Positions 1-5,864 of a stretch of DNA of 51,669 nt are shown here, piece by piece (position 1 is the stretch's first letter; each line of letters begins with the position of its first letter). This stretch comes from Ruminiclostridium sufflavum DSM 19573. GTDB taxonomy: Bacteria > Bacillota > Clostridia > Acetivibrionales > DSM-1351. The notes under the pieces are model-generated. The model saw nothing but the letters and a program-made list of their open reading frames with translations, did no database searches and was not told where the DNA came from. The stretch lies in contig NZ_QKMR01000016.1 in assembly GCF_003208175.1 (NCBI RefSeq), positions 1,130-52,798 on the forward strand. Reading direction: 5' to 3'. The position numbers were made by a program, and so were the translations under genes.

Positions 1-1
1 C

Positions 2-100
2 TTGAAAGGAATTAAAAATAGTAGTAAATTAGTTGCGTACCTCCACGAAAGCTTTAACCAGATATTTGCACTGAAAACTTGGCGTGGGAGGTTAGTATGA
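2..100 (+). repeat. Dispersed start-codon repeat, copy A, with intact small upstream ORF
   Basis: This copy of the repeat begins with TTGAAAGGA at the window edge and ends with GGCGTGGGAGGTTAGTATGA. The strand CCTCCACG (40-47) can pair with CGTGGGAGG (83-91) with one bulged G, which would bury the Shine-Dalgarno sequence. The TTG at 2 opens a reading frame of 32 residues whose TGA stop (98-100) overlaps the ATG at 97. Similar copies lie before spoIIIAC, nadK, the htrA-like gene, the ftsA-like gene, spoVM and the cysteine desulfurase gene. The left limit is unknown because the window starts here. Confidence 0.75.
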
Positions 101-162
101 TAAAATTCAGCTCGTCTTATGGCGCCCTTCCGGCGCTAAAAAATGAAACGACAGTTAGTTGA
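97..162 (+). CDS. Small ORF of 21 residues downstream of repeat copy A (doubtful)
   Basis: An ATG placed at the normal distance from the repeat-borne GGGAGG opens 21 codons (MIKFSSSYGALPALK and on) ending in TGA at 160-162. That stop lies in the centre of the palindrome AGTTAGTT-GA-AACTAACT. A hairpin (GCGCC/GGCGC, 122-136) lies within it. I recognise no family. It is listed because the other repeat copies serve real genes, one of them only 23 codons long (spoVM), but it may equally be the non-coding leader of the next genes. Confidence 0.25.
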   Translation: MIKFSSSYGALPALKNETTVS

Positions 163-170
163 AACTAACT
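153..170 (+). promoter_or_regulatory. Perfect palindrome, candidate DtxR/IdeR-type metal-regulator operator
   Basis: AGTTAGTT (153-160) and AACTAACT (163-170) form a perfect 8-bp inverted repeat with a 2-base spacer. The inner TTAGTTnnAACTAA resembles boxes bound by the DtxR/IdeR/MntR family of iron and manganese repressors. It lies about 90 bases before the DUF2325-DUF3793-flavodoxin cluster, and flavodoxin is a typical iron-saving protein. The sequence shows the palindrome; the regulator and metal are inference. Confidence 0.45.
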
Positions 171-257
171 ATGTGATGCGGCAAAGCTGGTTCATGCATT
201 ATACAGTATTGCGTAAATCAGGCTAAGAGCTCTGAAATGTTTGAAGGAGGTGAAACA

Positions 258-542
258 ATGAGCATTGTAATAATCGGAGGAAATGAATGTATGGTCTGTC
301 AATACAAGAATTTATGCAAGCAGTATAAATGTCAGGCAAAAATATATACAAATATGAACGGTACGCTTAAAAACAAAATCGGTCAGCCTGATTTGCTTGT
401 ATTGTTCACAAATACAGTATCTCATAAGATGGTGCGATGTGCCATAACTGAAACCAAGGGGCAGAAAACAGTTATTGCACGTTCACATTCAAGCTCTATG
501 GCGGCACTGAAGAATATTCTGGATGAACATGCAGTGTCATGA
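258..542 (+). CDS. DUF2325 domain protein (small, cysteine-containing)
   Basis: This is a protein of 94 residues. An upstream in-frame ATG exists at 237, but AAGGAGGTG at 244-252 sits correctly for the ATG at 258. The body matches the DUF2325 pattern: an N-terminal Rossmann-like start (IVIIGG), a middle segment ending LLVLFTNTVSHKM, and a C-terminal TVIARSHSSSMAALK segment like the 'H/R-S-x-x-x-L' end of the family. Two cysteines fall in MVCQYKNLCKQYKC. Its biochemical role is unknown. It overlaps the upstream part of the next reading frame and is probably co-transcribed with the DUF3793 gene and flavodoxin. Family call fairly sure, function open. Confidence 0.7.
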   Translation: MSIVIIGGNECMVCQYKNLCKQYKCQAKIYTNMNGTLKNKIGQPDLLVLFTNTVSHKMVRCAITETKGQKTVIARSHSSSMAALKNILDEHAVS

Positions 543-580
543 GGAGCCACAGGTGGCGCAAAAGGAAGGAGATGTTGATT

Positions 581-1132
581 GTGTCAGAAAAAATGCTTGT
601 AAAATATTGTGCTCCTACCTTGGCAGGAATAAAAACGGGCAATTTGTTTAATTGTTCCTATTCCTGCGAGGAGCAGCTTCAAAATCAAATAAATGAGTTT
701 AATAAAATACTCAACCCAAAGGGTGTATTTATTACACTGCTTCGCAAAAATGCAGAAAAAGCCCTTATTTATGTGTACCGCAGAAACAGACTGGAGAATG
801 ATATGTCAAACGTTGAGGTTAAAGAATTTCTTGAGGGCAACGGATATATTTTTGACGATACCTGCAGCTTTATAAGCGAGCTTTCCAGCCGATTGTGCAG
901 GTCTGAGGCATTTCCCCATGAAATCGGCCTGTTTCTCGGCTATCCTCTTCATGATGTTAAAGCCTTTATTGAGAACAGCGGAAAGAACTGCAAATGTATT
1001 GGCTGCTGGAAGGTGTACTCGGACGAAGGAGAGGCAAATAAAATTTTTGCAAAATATAAAAAGTGTACTGATATATATTGTAAAAAGCATTCTCAGGGGT
1101 TGTCCATACAGCGGCTGACAATAGCCGTATGA
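581..1132 (+). CDS. DUF3793 family protein
   Basis: A protein of about 183 residues. The open frame starts at 539, but GGAAGGAG at 564-571 suits the GTG at 581; the ATG at 572 and TTG at 575 are too close. Features of DUF3793 are the early motif CAPTLAGIKTGNLF, a central SRLCRSEAFPHEIGLFLGYPL stretch, and the cysteine-rich CKCIGCWKVYSDEGEA segment followed by CTDIYCKK. DUF3793 genes in Clostridia are often found near ferrous-iron transport and flavodoxin genes (from memory). Here it sits between DUF2325 and flavodoxin, in keeping with an iron- or redox-linked role, though no activity is known. Confidence 0.75.
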   Translation: MSEKMLVKYCAPTLAGIKTGNLFNCSYSCEEQLQNQINEFNKILNPKGVFITLLRKNAEKALIYVYRRNRLENDMSNVEVKEFLEGNGYIFDDTCSFISELSSRLCRSEAFPHEIGLFLGYPLHDVKAFIENSGKNCKCIGCWKVYSDEGEANKIFAKYKKCTDIYCKKHSQGLSIQRLTIAV

Positions 1133-1282
1133 TACATAAAATTGACAGCTTCAATTGTTATTTGTGCCGGATTCCGGCGGAGTGTTGACAGAAATATTCA
1201 GGTAATAAGTCATACAGGATATAAAATTTAAAATATCGTGTATGGCCTTAAATATAATATTAACAGAAAGGTAGTGTTTTAT

Positions 1283-1711
1283 ATGAGTAAAATAGCAGTA
1301 GTATATTGGAGCGGTACAGGAAATACAGAAGCAATGGCTCAGTTTGTTGTTGAAGGGGCTAAGGGAAAGGGAGCGGAAGCGCAGCTTATAGCCGCGGCAG
1401 ATTTCAAGCCTGAAATGGTAGGCGAATTTGACAGTATAGCCTTCGGCTGCCCGTCCATGGGGGCTGAGGTACTTGAGGAAACAGAATTTGAGCCTATGTT
1501 TAATGCTTGTGAAGGCTCGTTGAAGGATAAAAAAATTGCTCTCTTCGGTTCCTATGGATGGGGAGACGGAGAATGGATGAGAAACTGGGAGGACACCTGC
1601 CGTGCTGATGGAGCGGTTCTTGTGTGCGACAGTGTAATTTGCAATGAAAGCCCGGATGCAGAAGCAGAAGAAGCTTGCAAGAATCTTGGAGCAGCTCTTG
1701 CCGATGCATAA
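1283..1711 (+). CDS. Flavodoxin
   Basis: A short-chain flavodoxin of 142 residues. The FMN phosphate-binding loop is WSGTGNTEAMA at about residues 8-18. The second flavin-contacting region is FGCPSMGAEVLEE, and the third is GSYGWGDGEWM. It carries electrons at low potential and commonly replaces ferredoxin under iron shortage. The start at ATG 1283 follows AAAGGTAG; the longer frame from 1238 has no good ribosome site. It ends 57 bases before a strong terminator. It is the last gene of the putative metal-responsive cluster. Flavodoxin identity is secure; the specific partner is not visible. Confidence 0.9.
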   Translation: MSKIAVVYWSGTGNTEAMAQFVVEGAKGKGAEAQLIAAADFKPEMVGEFDSIAFGCPSMGAEVLEETEFEPMFNACEGSLKDKKIALFGSYGWGDGEWMRNWEDTCRADGAVLVCDSVICNESPDAEAEEACKNLGAALADA

Positions 1712-1767
1712 GTAATTTTAGCTTGTAAATATAATTTCCAGATAATTACATAATATAAATACTTCAA

Positions 1768-1820
1768 TTTACCGGTGACGGAGTTTTCAAAGGGAATAAA
1801 ACTCTGACACCGGTCTTTTT
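1768..1820 (+). terminator. Rho-independent terminator after flavodoxin
   Basis: ACCGGTG pairs with CACCGGT and an inner GAGTTTT pairs with AAAACTC around the loop CAAAGGGAAT; the stem is followed by CTTTTT. The final T run is also the left edge of the inserted IS110 element, so the insertion apparently used this terminator's tail as its target. Confidence 0.85.
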
Positions 1821-1885
1821 AGTACCATAAAAGTGTAAGTGTTACAGCACATCATTAGTGCTTAAACATTTGCACTTATTTTTTT

Positions 1886-2030
1886 ATAATTAAGGGAGTA
1901 ATTGGTCTGGCGGAGGTCTTTTTGGATTAACCACATCCGTAACAAAAACTGTCAGCCATCCCTTATTATAAACATTCGGTTAAGCAGGTAGAGACCATAT
2001 AGGCTTTCGTGTAACCAACTAAAATGAATC
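1886..2030 (+). ncRNA. Candidate bridge RNA of the IS110 element
   Basis: Two successive stem-loops lie in the left end, the place where IS110-group elements encode their bridge RNA. Stem 1 pairs TAAGGGA (1891-1897) with TCCCTTA (1959-1965) and then TGG-CTGGC (1903-1911) with GTCAGCCA (1951-1958), leaving a 39-base loop. Stem 2 pairs GGTTA (1978-1982) with TAACC (2012-2016), leaving a 29-base loop. Loop 1 contains GGTCTTTTT (1915-1923), identical to the left flank 1812-1820, and ACAAAAAC (1942-1949), the complement of the right flank GTTTTTGT (3397-3404). Loop 2 contains AGCAGGT (1983-1989), identical to the right end of the element (3392-3398). I could not find the fourth expected guide match, to the left end. 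Confidence 0.55.
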
Positions 2031-2081
2031 GTAATAAGTGCAGGTGGAAGACAATTACAAAAAATACTTAGGAGGTTACAT

Positions 2082-3278
2082 ATGATAAGTGTAGGAATTG
2101 ATGTTTCAAAAGAGAAGAGTACTGTGTGTATTTTAAAACCGTATGGAGAGATTTTAAGTTCGCCTTTTGAGATTTTCCATACGGAAAGTGATTTATCAGG
2201 ATTGGTAACAATGTTGCAGCGTTTTGATGAAGAAGTACGAGTAGTAATGGAAGCTACAGGAGCATATCACTTACCTGTACTTAGTCATCTAAAAGAAAAT
2301 GGACTATATGTATCGCTAATTAATCCTTTTGTCATGAAGGAATATAGATGTAAAGGATTGCGTAGGGCAAAGACTGATAGCCTTGATGCTAAAATGATAG
2401 CGAATTATGGTATTGATAACTGGTACCATCTTGAAAACTATGAATTTAGTGAAGAAATATACCAGGAACTAAAATTGTTAGGAAGACAGTATGCACACTA
2501 TATGAAAATGAGGATAGAAAGCGTACTTGTGCTGACTAATATGTTGGATTATACAATGCCGGGGATTAAGATATTGCTAAATGGGTGGGATGAGAGTTCA
2601 GGAAAAGATAAATTGGCTGACTTTGTAGAGGAATATTGGCATTATGATAACATTACAAAGAAAAGTGAAAAGCAATTTGTAAACAGTTATTTGAAATGGG
2701 CAGAAAAGAAAGGATACCATCAAAGCGAAGCAAAAGCTATAAAGATTTATGCTATGGCTAAGGAAGGTATCCCAACTTTATCGTCCAGTGCCCCATCGAC
2801 CAAAATGTTAGTACTGGAAGCTGTTCGAGTTCTACGTGAAGTAGATAATACTCTCAAATTGATTTTAACACAGATGCAAGAATTAGCAAGAAGCTTGAAG
2901 GAGTATCCAGTTGTAAGAGCTATGGGAGGAGTTGGTGATGTCCTTGCACCAAAACTGATAGCGGAGATTGGTGATGTACGACGCTTTCATAGTGGAAAAG
3001 CTTTGATTGCATATGCAGGTATAGATGCTCCACCTTATCAGTCAGGTCAATTTGTAGGAACCAATCGACACATATCGAAGCGAGGTTCATCAACGTTACG
3101 TAAAGTAGGATATGAAACAATGAGATGCTTAAAGACAACAAAGAATGTAGAAGACTCAGTATATCAATTTATGATAAAGAAAGAAATTGAAGGAAAGCCA
3201 AAGAAAGTAGCCAAGATGGCGGTCTTGAATAAATTCCTACGTATTTATTATGCAAGAGTAAAAGAAGTGTATCGGTAA
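2082..3278 (+). CDS. IS110-family transposase (DEDD recombinase)
   Basis: A full-length protein of 398 residues with the usual two-domain order. The N-terminal RuvC-like DEDD domain shows SVGIDVSKEKSTV, then VVMEATGAYH, then RAKTDSLDAKMIA, which supply the acidic residues. The C-terminal Transposase_20 domain shows GVGDVLAPKLIAEIGD and ISKRGSSTLRKVGYE, with the conserved serine in the second motif. It recombines donor and target DNA under direction of a structured RNA. AGGAGGTTACAT precedes the ATG. No frameshift or stop interrupts it, so the copy may be active. It is the only gene in the element and sits between the flavodoxin terminator and spoIIIAA. Confidence 0.95.
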   Translation: MISVGIDVSKEKSTVCILKPYGEILSSPFEIFHTESDLSGLVTMLQRFDEEVRVVMEATGAYHLPVLSHLKENGLYVSLINPFVMKEYRCKGLRRAKTDSLDAKMIANYGIDNWYHLENYEFSEEIYQELKLLGRQYAHYMKMRIESVLVLTNMLDYTMPGIKILLNGWDESSGKDKLADFVEEYWHYDNITKKSEKQFVNSYLKWAEKKGYHQSEAKAIKIYAMAKEGIPTLSSSAPSTKMLVLEAVRVLREVDNTLKLILTQMQELARSLKEYPVVRAMGGVGDVLAPKLIAEIGDVRRFHSGKALIAYAGIDAPPYQSGQFVGTNRHISKRGSSTLRKVGYETMRCLKTTKNVEDSVYQFMIKKEIEGKPKKVAKMAVLNKFLRIYYARVKEVYR

Positions 3279-3359
3279 AAATACATTTAATAAAGTAGAT
3301 AGACCAGAGGATTTAGCTGGTCTTGTCAGTATGCAAAGAAATAGCATATGAAAAAAGAT

Positions 3360-3402
3360 AAAACCTGCAACAAAAAGTATTGACTTTTGTTAGCAGGTTT
3401 TT
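3360..3402 (+). terminator. Hairpin with T run at the right end of the IS110 element
   Basis: AAAACCTGC (3360-3368) pairs with GCAGGTTTT (3393-3401), and ACAAAA pairs with CTTTTGT inside it. The T run follows directly. It would stop transposase transcripts from entering spoIIIAA. AGCAGGT in its 3' arm also matches loop 2 of the candidate bridge RNA. Confidence 0.75.
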
Positions 3403-3520
3403 GTAAAAAATTCCTTGCAGCTTTCAATAATATTTTATTTCAATAAAGTAATATTGTTGGACAAAGCCTAATATATTAATAATAACTAATTCAAAGGATA
3501 AGGACAGGGGATGGATACAA

Positions 3521-4534
3521 ATGACCAATTCACAATTAAGAAAGCAGAAATCGGCAGCTTCGGTAGAAAATGAAATATTGCCTTTTGTGATATCCGGCAT
3601 AAAAGATATCCTGCTGAGAATGGATAATAATTTGTTGGACAATCTTGAGGAAATAAGACTCAGAGCAGGGAAACCGCTAATGGTATTTGTAAAGAATGCC
3701 GATTGGTTTGTTACGGCAGAAGGTATTCTGACAAAGGATATAACAGCTGCCTATCCCGTATCTCAGGCGGAAATACTCAAGACAACGGAGCTTATGAGTG
3801 AAAATTCAGTATATGCCTATCAGGATGAAATAAGAGCAGGATATCTGACTCTTCGAGGAGGTCACAGAGTAGGCCTCAGCGGCAGGGTTATCCTACAGGA
3901 TGGACAAATCAGAAATATCAAGGATTTCAGTGGCCTTAACATTCGTGTTTCAAAAGAAGTAACAGGCTGCTCAAAGCATATCATTAAATTCATAACCAAA
4001 AAAAGCTGTGACATATATAATACATTAATAATCGGCCCGCCTCAATGCGGAAAGACAACTATTCTGAGGGATATGGCGAGAACTCTGAGCAATGGGGCTC
4101 CAGAGCTTGATTTTTCGGGGCTGAAGGTGGGCATTGTTGATGAAAGGTCCGAAATTGCCGCCTGTTTCAAGGGAGTTCCGCAAAATGATGTGGGCTTCAG
4201 AACAGACATAATGGATGGGTGTCCTAAAACTCAGGGTATGGAAATGCTTTTAAGAAGTATGTCTCCCAACATAATAATTACAGACGAGATAGGCACTCAG
4301 GGTGATAAGGCTGCAATATTAAAGGTTTTGAACTCCGGAGTCAAAATAATAACATCTGCTCACGGATATAGCATTACAGAGCTGAAAATGAGGGAAGAGC
4401 TGCTGGCGATGATTAAGGCCGGTGTTTTTGAAAGATATATAGTACTCAGCTCAGGAAACGGCCCCGGAACACTTGAAGAGGTTGTTGATTCTCAACTGAC
4501 GGCAATATACAGGAGGCAGGGAAATGATAATTAA
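3521..4534 (+). CDS. spoIIIAA: Stage III sporulation protein AA, ATPase
   Basis: The ATPase of the SpoIIIA-SpoIIQ channel that joins mother cell and engulfed forespore, related to type II/IV secretion ATPases. At 337 residues it is slightly longer than the Bacillus protein. The N-terminal part carries EEIRLRAGKPLMVF. The Walker A loop GPPQCGKTT is at residues 172-180, followed by GIVDERSEIAACFKG and the Walker B-like IIITDEIGT. The ATG at 3521 follows a weak AGGGGATGG. It opens the eight-gene operon and overlaps spoIIIAB by 11 bases, indicating translational coupling. In other spore formers the operon is driven by sigma-E; I could not place that promoter with confidence because of the recent IS upstream. 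Confidence 0.95.
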   Translation: MTNSQLRKQKSAASVENEILPFVISGIKDILLRMDNNLLDNLEEIRLRAGKPLMVFVKNADWFVTAEGILTKDITAAYPVSQAEILKTTELMSENSVYAYQDEIRAGYLTLRGGHRVGLSGRVILQDGQIRNIKDFSGLNIRVSKEVTGCSKHIIKFITKKSCDIYNTLIIGPPQCGKTTILRDMARTLSNGAPELDFSGLKVGIVDERSEIAACFKGVPQNDVGFRTDIMDGCPKTQGMEMLLRSMSPNIIITDEIGTQGDKAAILKVLNSGVKIITSAHGYSITELKMREELLAMIKAGVFERYIVLSSGNGPGTLEEVVDSQLTAIYRRQGNDN

Positions 4535-5042
4535 AATTTTAGGAGCTGTTATTCTCATAGGTGCCACAAGCTTTATAGGATTTTTTCTGGCATCCGAATG
4601 CTCAAAAAGACCGAGAGCACTGAGGGAGCTGCAGTCCTTGCTGCAAATGCTGGAAAATGAAATAAGCTATTTATCAAATATATTGGCAGAGGCATTTAAC
4701 AGAATTTATGAAAACACTGATTTTGATACTGCCGTATTATTCGGAGAAGCGGCAAGGCATCTGGGCTCGGATGGCTGTACAGCGGATTTTGCTTGGGAGA
4801 CCGCGGTAGAAGAAAACTACGGAAGGCTTTCTCTCAATGGTGAGGACAGGAATATATTGCTTAGCTTCGGGAAAATGCTTGGTAACTCTGATTTGGAAGG
4901 ACAGCTGAATAATATCCGGATGATTTCATCTCAGCTAAAGGTTCAGGAAATCAAAGCGGAAGAAATAAAAAAGAAAAATGAAAAAATGTACAGAAGTCTG
5001 GGAGTATTAAGCGGCTTGGCCATAGCGATAATTCTGCTGTAA
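4524..5042 (+). CDS. spoIIIAB: Stage III sporulation protein AB
   Basis: Second gene of the spoIIIA operon, 172 residues, the family's normal length. It has a hydrophobic N-terminal segment (VILIGATSFIGFFLA), then the conserved SECSKRPRALRELQSLLQMLENEISYL region, an alpha-helical body, and a C-terminal membrane segment (VLSGLAIAIILL). The family is related to type II secretion GspF proteins and is thought to be the inner-membrane partner of SpoIIIAA. The start lies inside spoIIIAA behind AGGAGGCAGGG. The end is followed by a degenerate repeat copy that separates it from spoIIIAC. Confidence 0.93.
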   Translation: MIIKILGAVILIGATSFIGFFLASECSKRPRALRELQSLLQMLENEISYLSNILAEAFNRIYENTDFDTAVLFGEAARHLGSDGCTADFAWETAVEENYGRLSLNGEDRNILLSFGKMLGNSDLEGQLNNIRMISSQLKVQEIKAEEIKKKNEKMYRSLGVLSGLAIAIILL

Positions 5043-5050
5043 AAGGATAT

Positions 5051-5151
5051 TGGGGGTTAGCTTGAAAAATGGGAAGTGAATGATAGCGTACCTCCGCGAA
5101 TACTTTATCAAATTTTTTGGTGCTGAAAACTCGGCATGGGAGGTTATTATG
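5051..5151 (+). repeat. Dispersed start-codon repeat, copy B, inside the spoIIIA operon
   Basis: The copy runs from GGGGGTTAGCTTGAAAAATG through AGCGTACCTCCGCG and AAATTTTTTGGTGC to TCGGCATGGGAGGTTATTATG. The last three bases are the spoIIIAC start codon. CCTCCGCG (5091-5098) can pair with CATGGGAGG (5135-5143), with one bulge and one mismatch. The small ORF seen in copies A and D is broken here by an early TGA at 5076-5078, but the frame then stays open into spoIIIAC, giving the spurious extension MIAYLREYFIKF. Confidence 0.8.
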
Positions 5152-5346
5152 GACGGTGTTGATATTATTTTTAAAATAGCGGCAATAGGCATTATTGTTG
5201 CAGTGCTGAATCAGGTGCTGGCACGTACCGGCAGGGAGGAGCAGGCAATGATGATAACCTTGGCGGGAATAGTTGTTGTGCTGATGATGGTTTCAAAAGA
5301 AATAGCAGGACTTTTTCAGGCGGTCAAGACCATGTTTCAATTCTGA
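5149..5346 (+). CDS. spoIIIAC: Stage III sporulation protein AC
   Basis: A small membrane protein of 65 residues with two hydrophobic helices (FKIAAIGIIVAVLNQVL and MITLAGIVVVLMMVS) linked by the polar ARTGREEQA loop, typical of SpoIIIAC (68 residues in Bacillus). The open frame continues upstream to 5080, but that part is the dispersed repeat; the true start is the ATG at 5149 behind GGGAGGTTATT. It belongs to the mother-cell side of the SpoIIIA channel, probably next to SpoIIIAD. The ribosome site is supplied by the repeat, which is unusual inside an operon of this importance. Confidence 0.93.
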   Translation: MDGVDIIFKIAAIGIIVAVLNQVLARTGREEQAMMITLAGIVVVLMMVSKEIAGLFQAVKTMFQF

Positions 5347-5358
5347 GACATATATATT

Positions 5359-5384
5359 TGACCGTACAGTCTCCAAAACGGTCA
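5359..5384 (+). other. Hairpin between spoIIIAC and spoIIIAD
   Basis: TGACCGT (5359-5365) and ACGGTCA (5378-5384) form a perfect 7-bp stem around a 12-base loop. No T run follows, so it is not a normal terminator. It might be an RNA stability or processing site inside the operon. Confidence 0.4.
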
Positions 5385-5422
5385 TTATATAAACAAAATA
5401 ACTATGAGGGGTTACATATGCT

Positions 5423-5809
5423 ATGGACATACTTCAGATTGTCTGCATCGGAATAATTGCTGTTGTGTTATCCTCAACGATAAAAAAGCAGCGTCCGGAG
5501 ATAGCCTTGCAGCTAAGCATAGCAACAGGACTGATAATATTTATTGTCGTAATTGTAAAGCTGTCTGCTGTGATTGATTTTTTACAGGCCTTCAGCAGGA
5601 AAGCAAGTATAGATTCTACGTACATAAATATTCTTTTAAAGATTGTGGGGATTGCTTATATTGCGGAGTTTGGGGCAGAAGTGTGCAAGGATGCGGGGGA
5701 ATCCTCCATAGCATCTAAGATTGAGCTTGCGGGAAAGGTAACTATCGTAATCCTTGCGGTGCCTATAATTTCTTCATTGCTTGATTTAGTTGTAAAGCTG
5801 ATGCCTTGA
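5423..5809 (+). CDS. spoIIIAD: Stage III sporulation protein AD
   Basis: A membrane protein of 128 residues with an N-terminal helix (VCIGIIAVVLSSTI), a second helix (SIATGLIIFIVVIVKLSAVI), a conserved middle (INILLKIVGIAYIAEFGAEVCKDAGESSIASKIELAGK) and a C-terminal helix. The match to SpoIIIAD is clear over the whole length. The protein works with SpoIIIAC as a membrane part of the forespore feeding channel. The ATG at 5423 follows GAGGGGTT; the ATG five bases earlier is out of frame. It lies 76 bases after spoIIIAC. Confidence 0.94.
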   Translation: MDILQIVCIGIIAVVLSSTIKKQRPEIALQLSIATGLIIFIVVIVKLSAVIDFLQAFSRKASIDSTYINILLKIVGIAYIAEFGAEVCKDAGESSIASKIELAGKVTIVILAVPIISSLLDLVVKLMP

Positions 5810-5864
5810 ATTTACGTATATCAATACACTGAAAGAGCCTTAATTGACTTGTGGGGGTGTTAAA

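Larger units (their letters stand above)
1821..3397 (+). mobile_element. IS110-family insertion sequence
   Basis: The element consists of a non-coding left end of about 260 bases, one transposase gene and about 120 bases of right end. Both proposed edges abut a run of five T (1816-1820 and 3398-3402), as expected for IS110 elements, which have no terminal inverted repeats or real target duplication. If it is removed, the left flank GGTCTTTTT joins TTTTTGTAAA to restore GGTCTTTTTGTAAA, a plausible terminator tail for flavodoxin. The right end holds a strong hairpin (3360-3402). The boundaries are inferred and could shift by several bases within the T runs. Confidence 0.65.

Noticed and set aside
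3420-3520. Sigma-E promoter for the spoIIIA operon
   Set aside because: AT-rich sequence contains several weak candidates; none matches both -35 and -10 elements with correct spacing.
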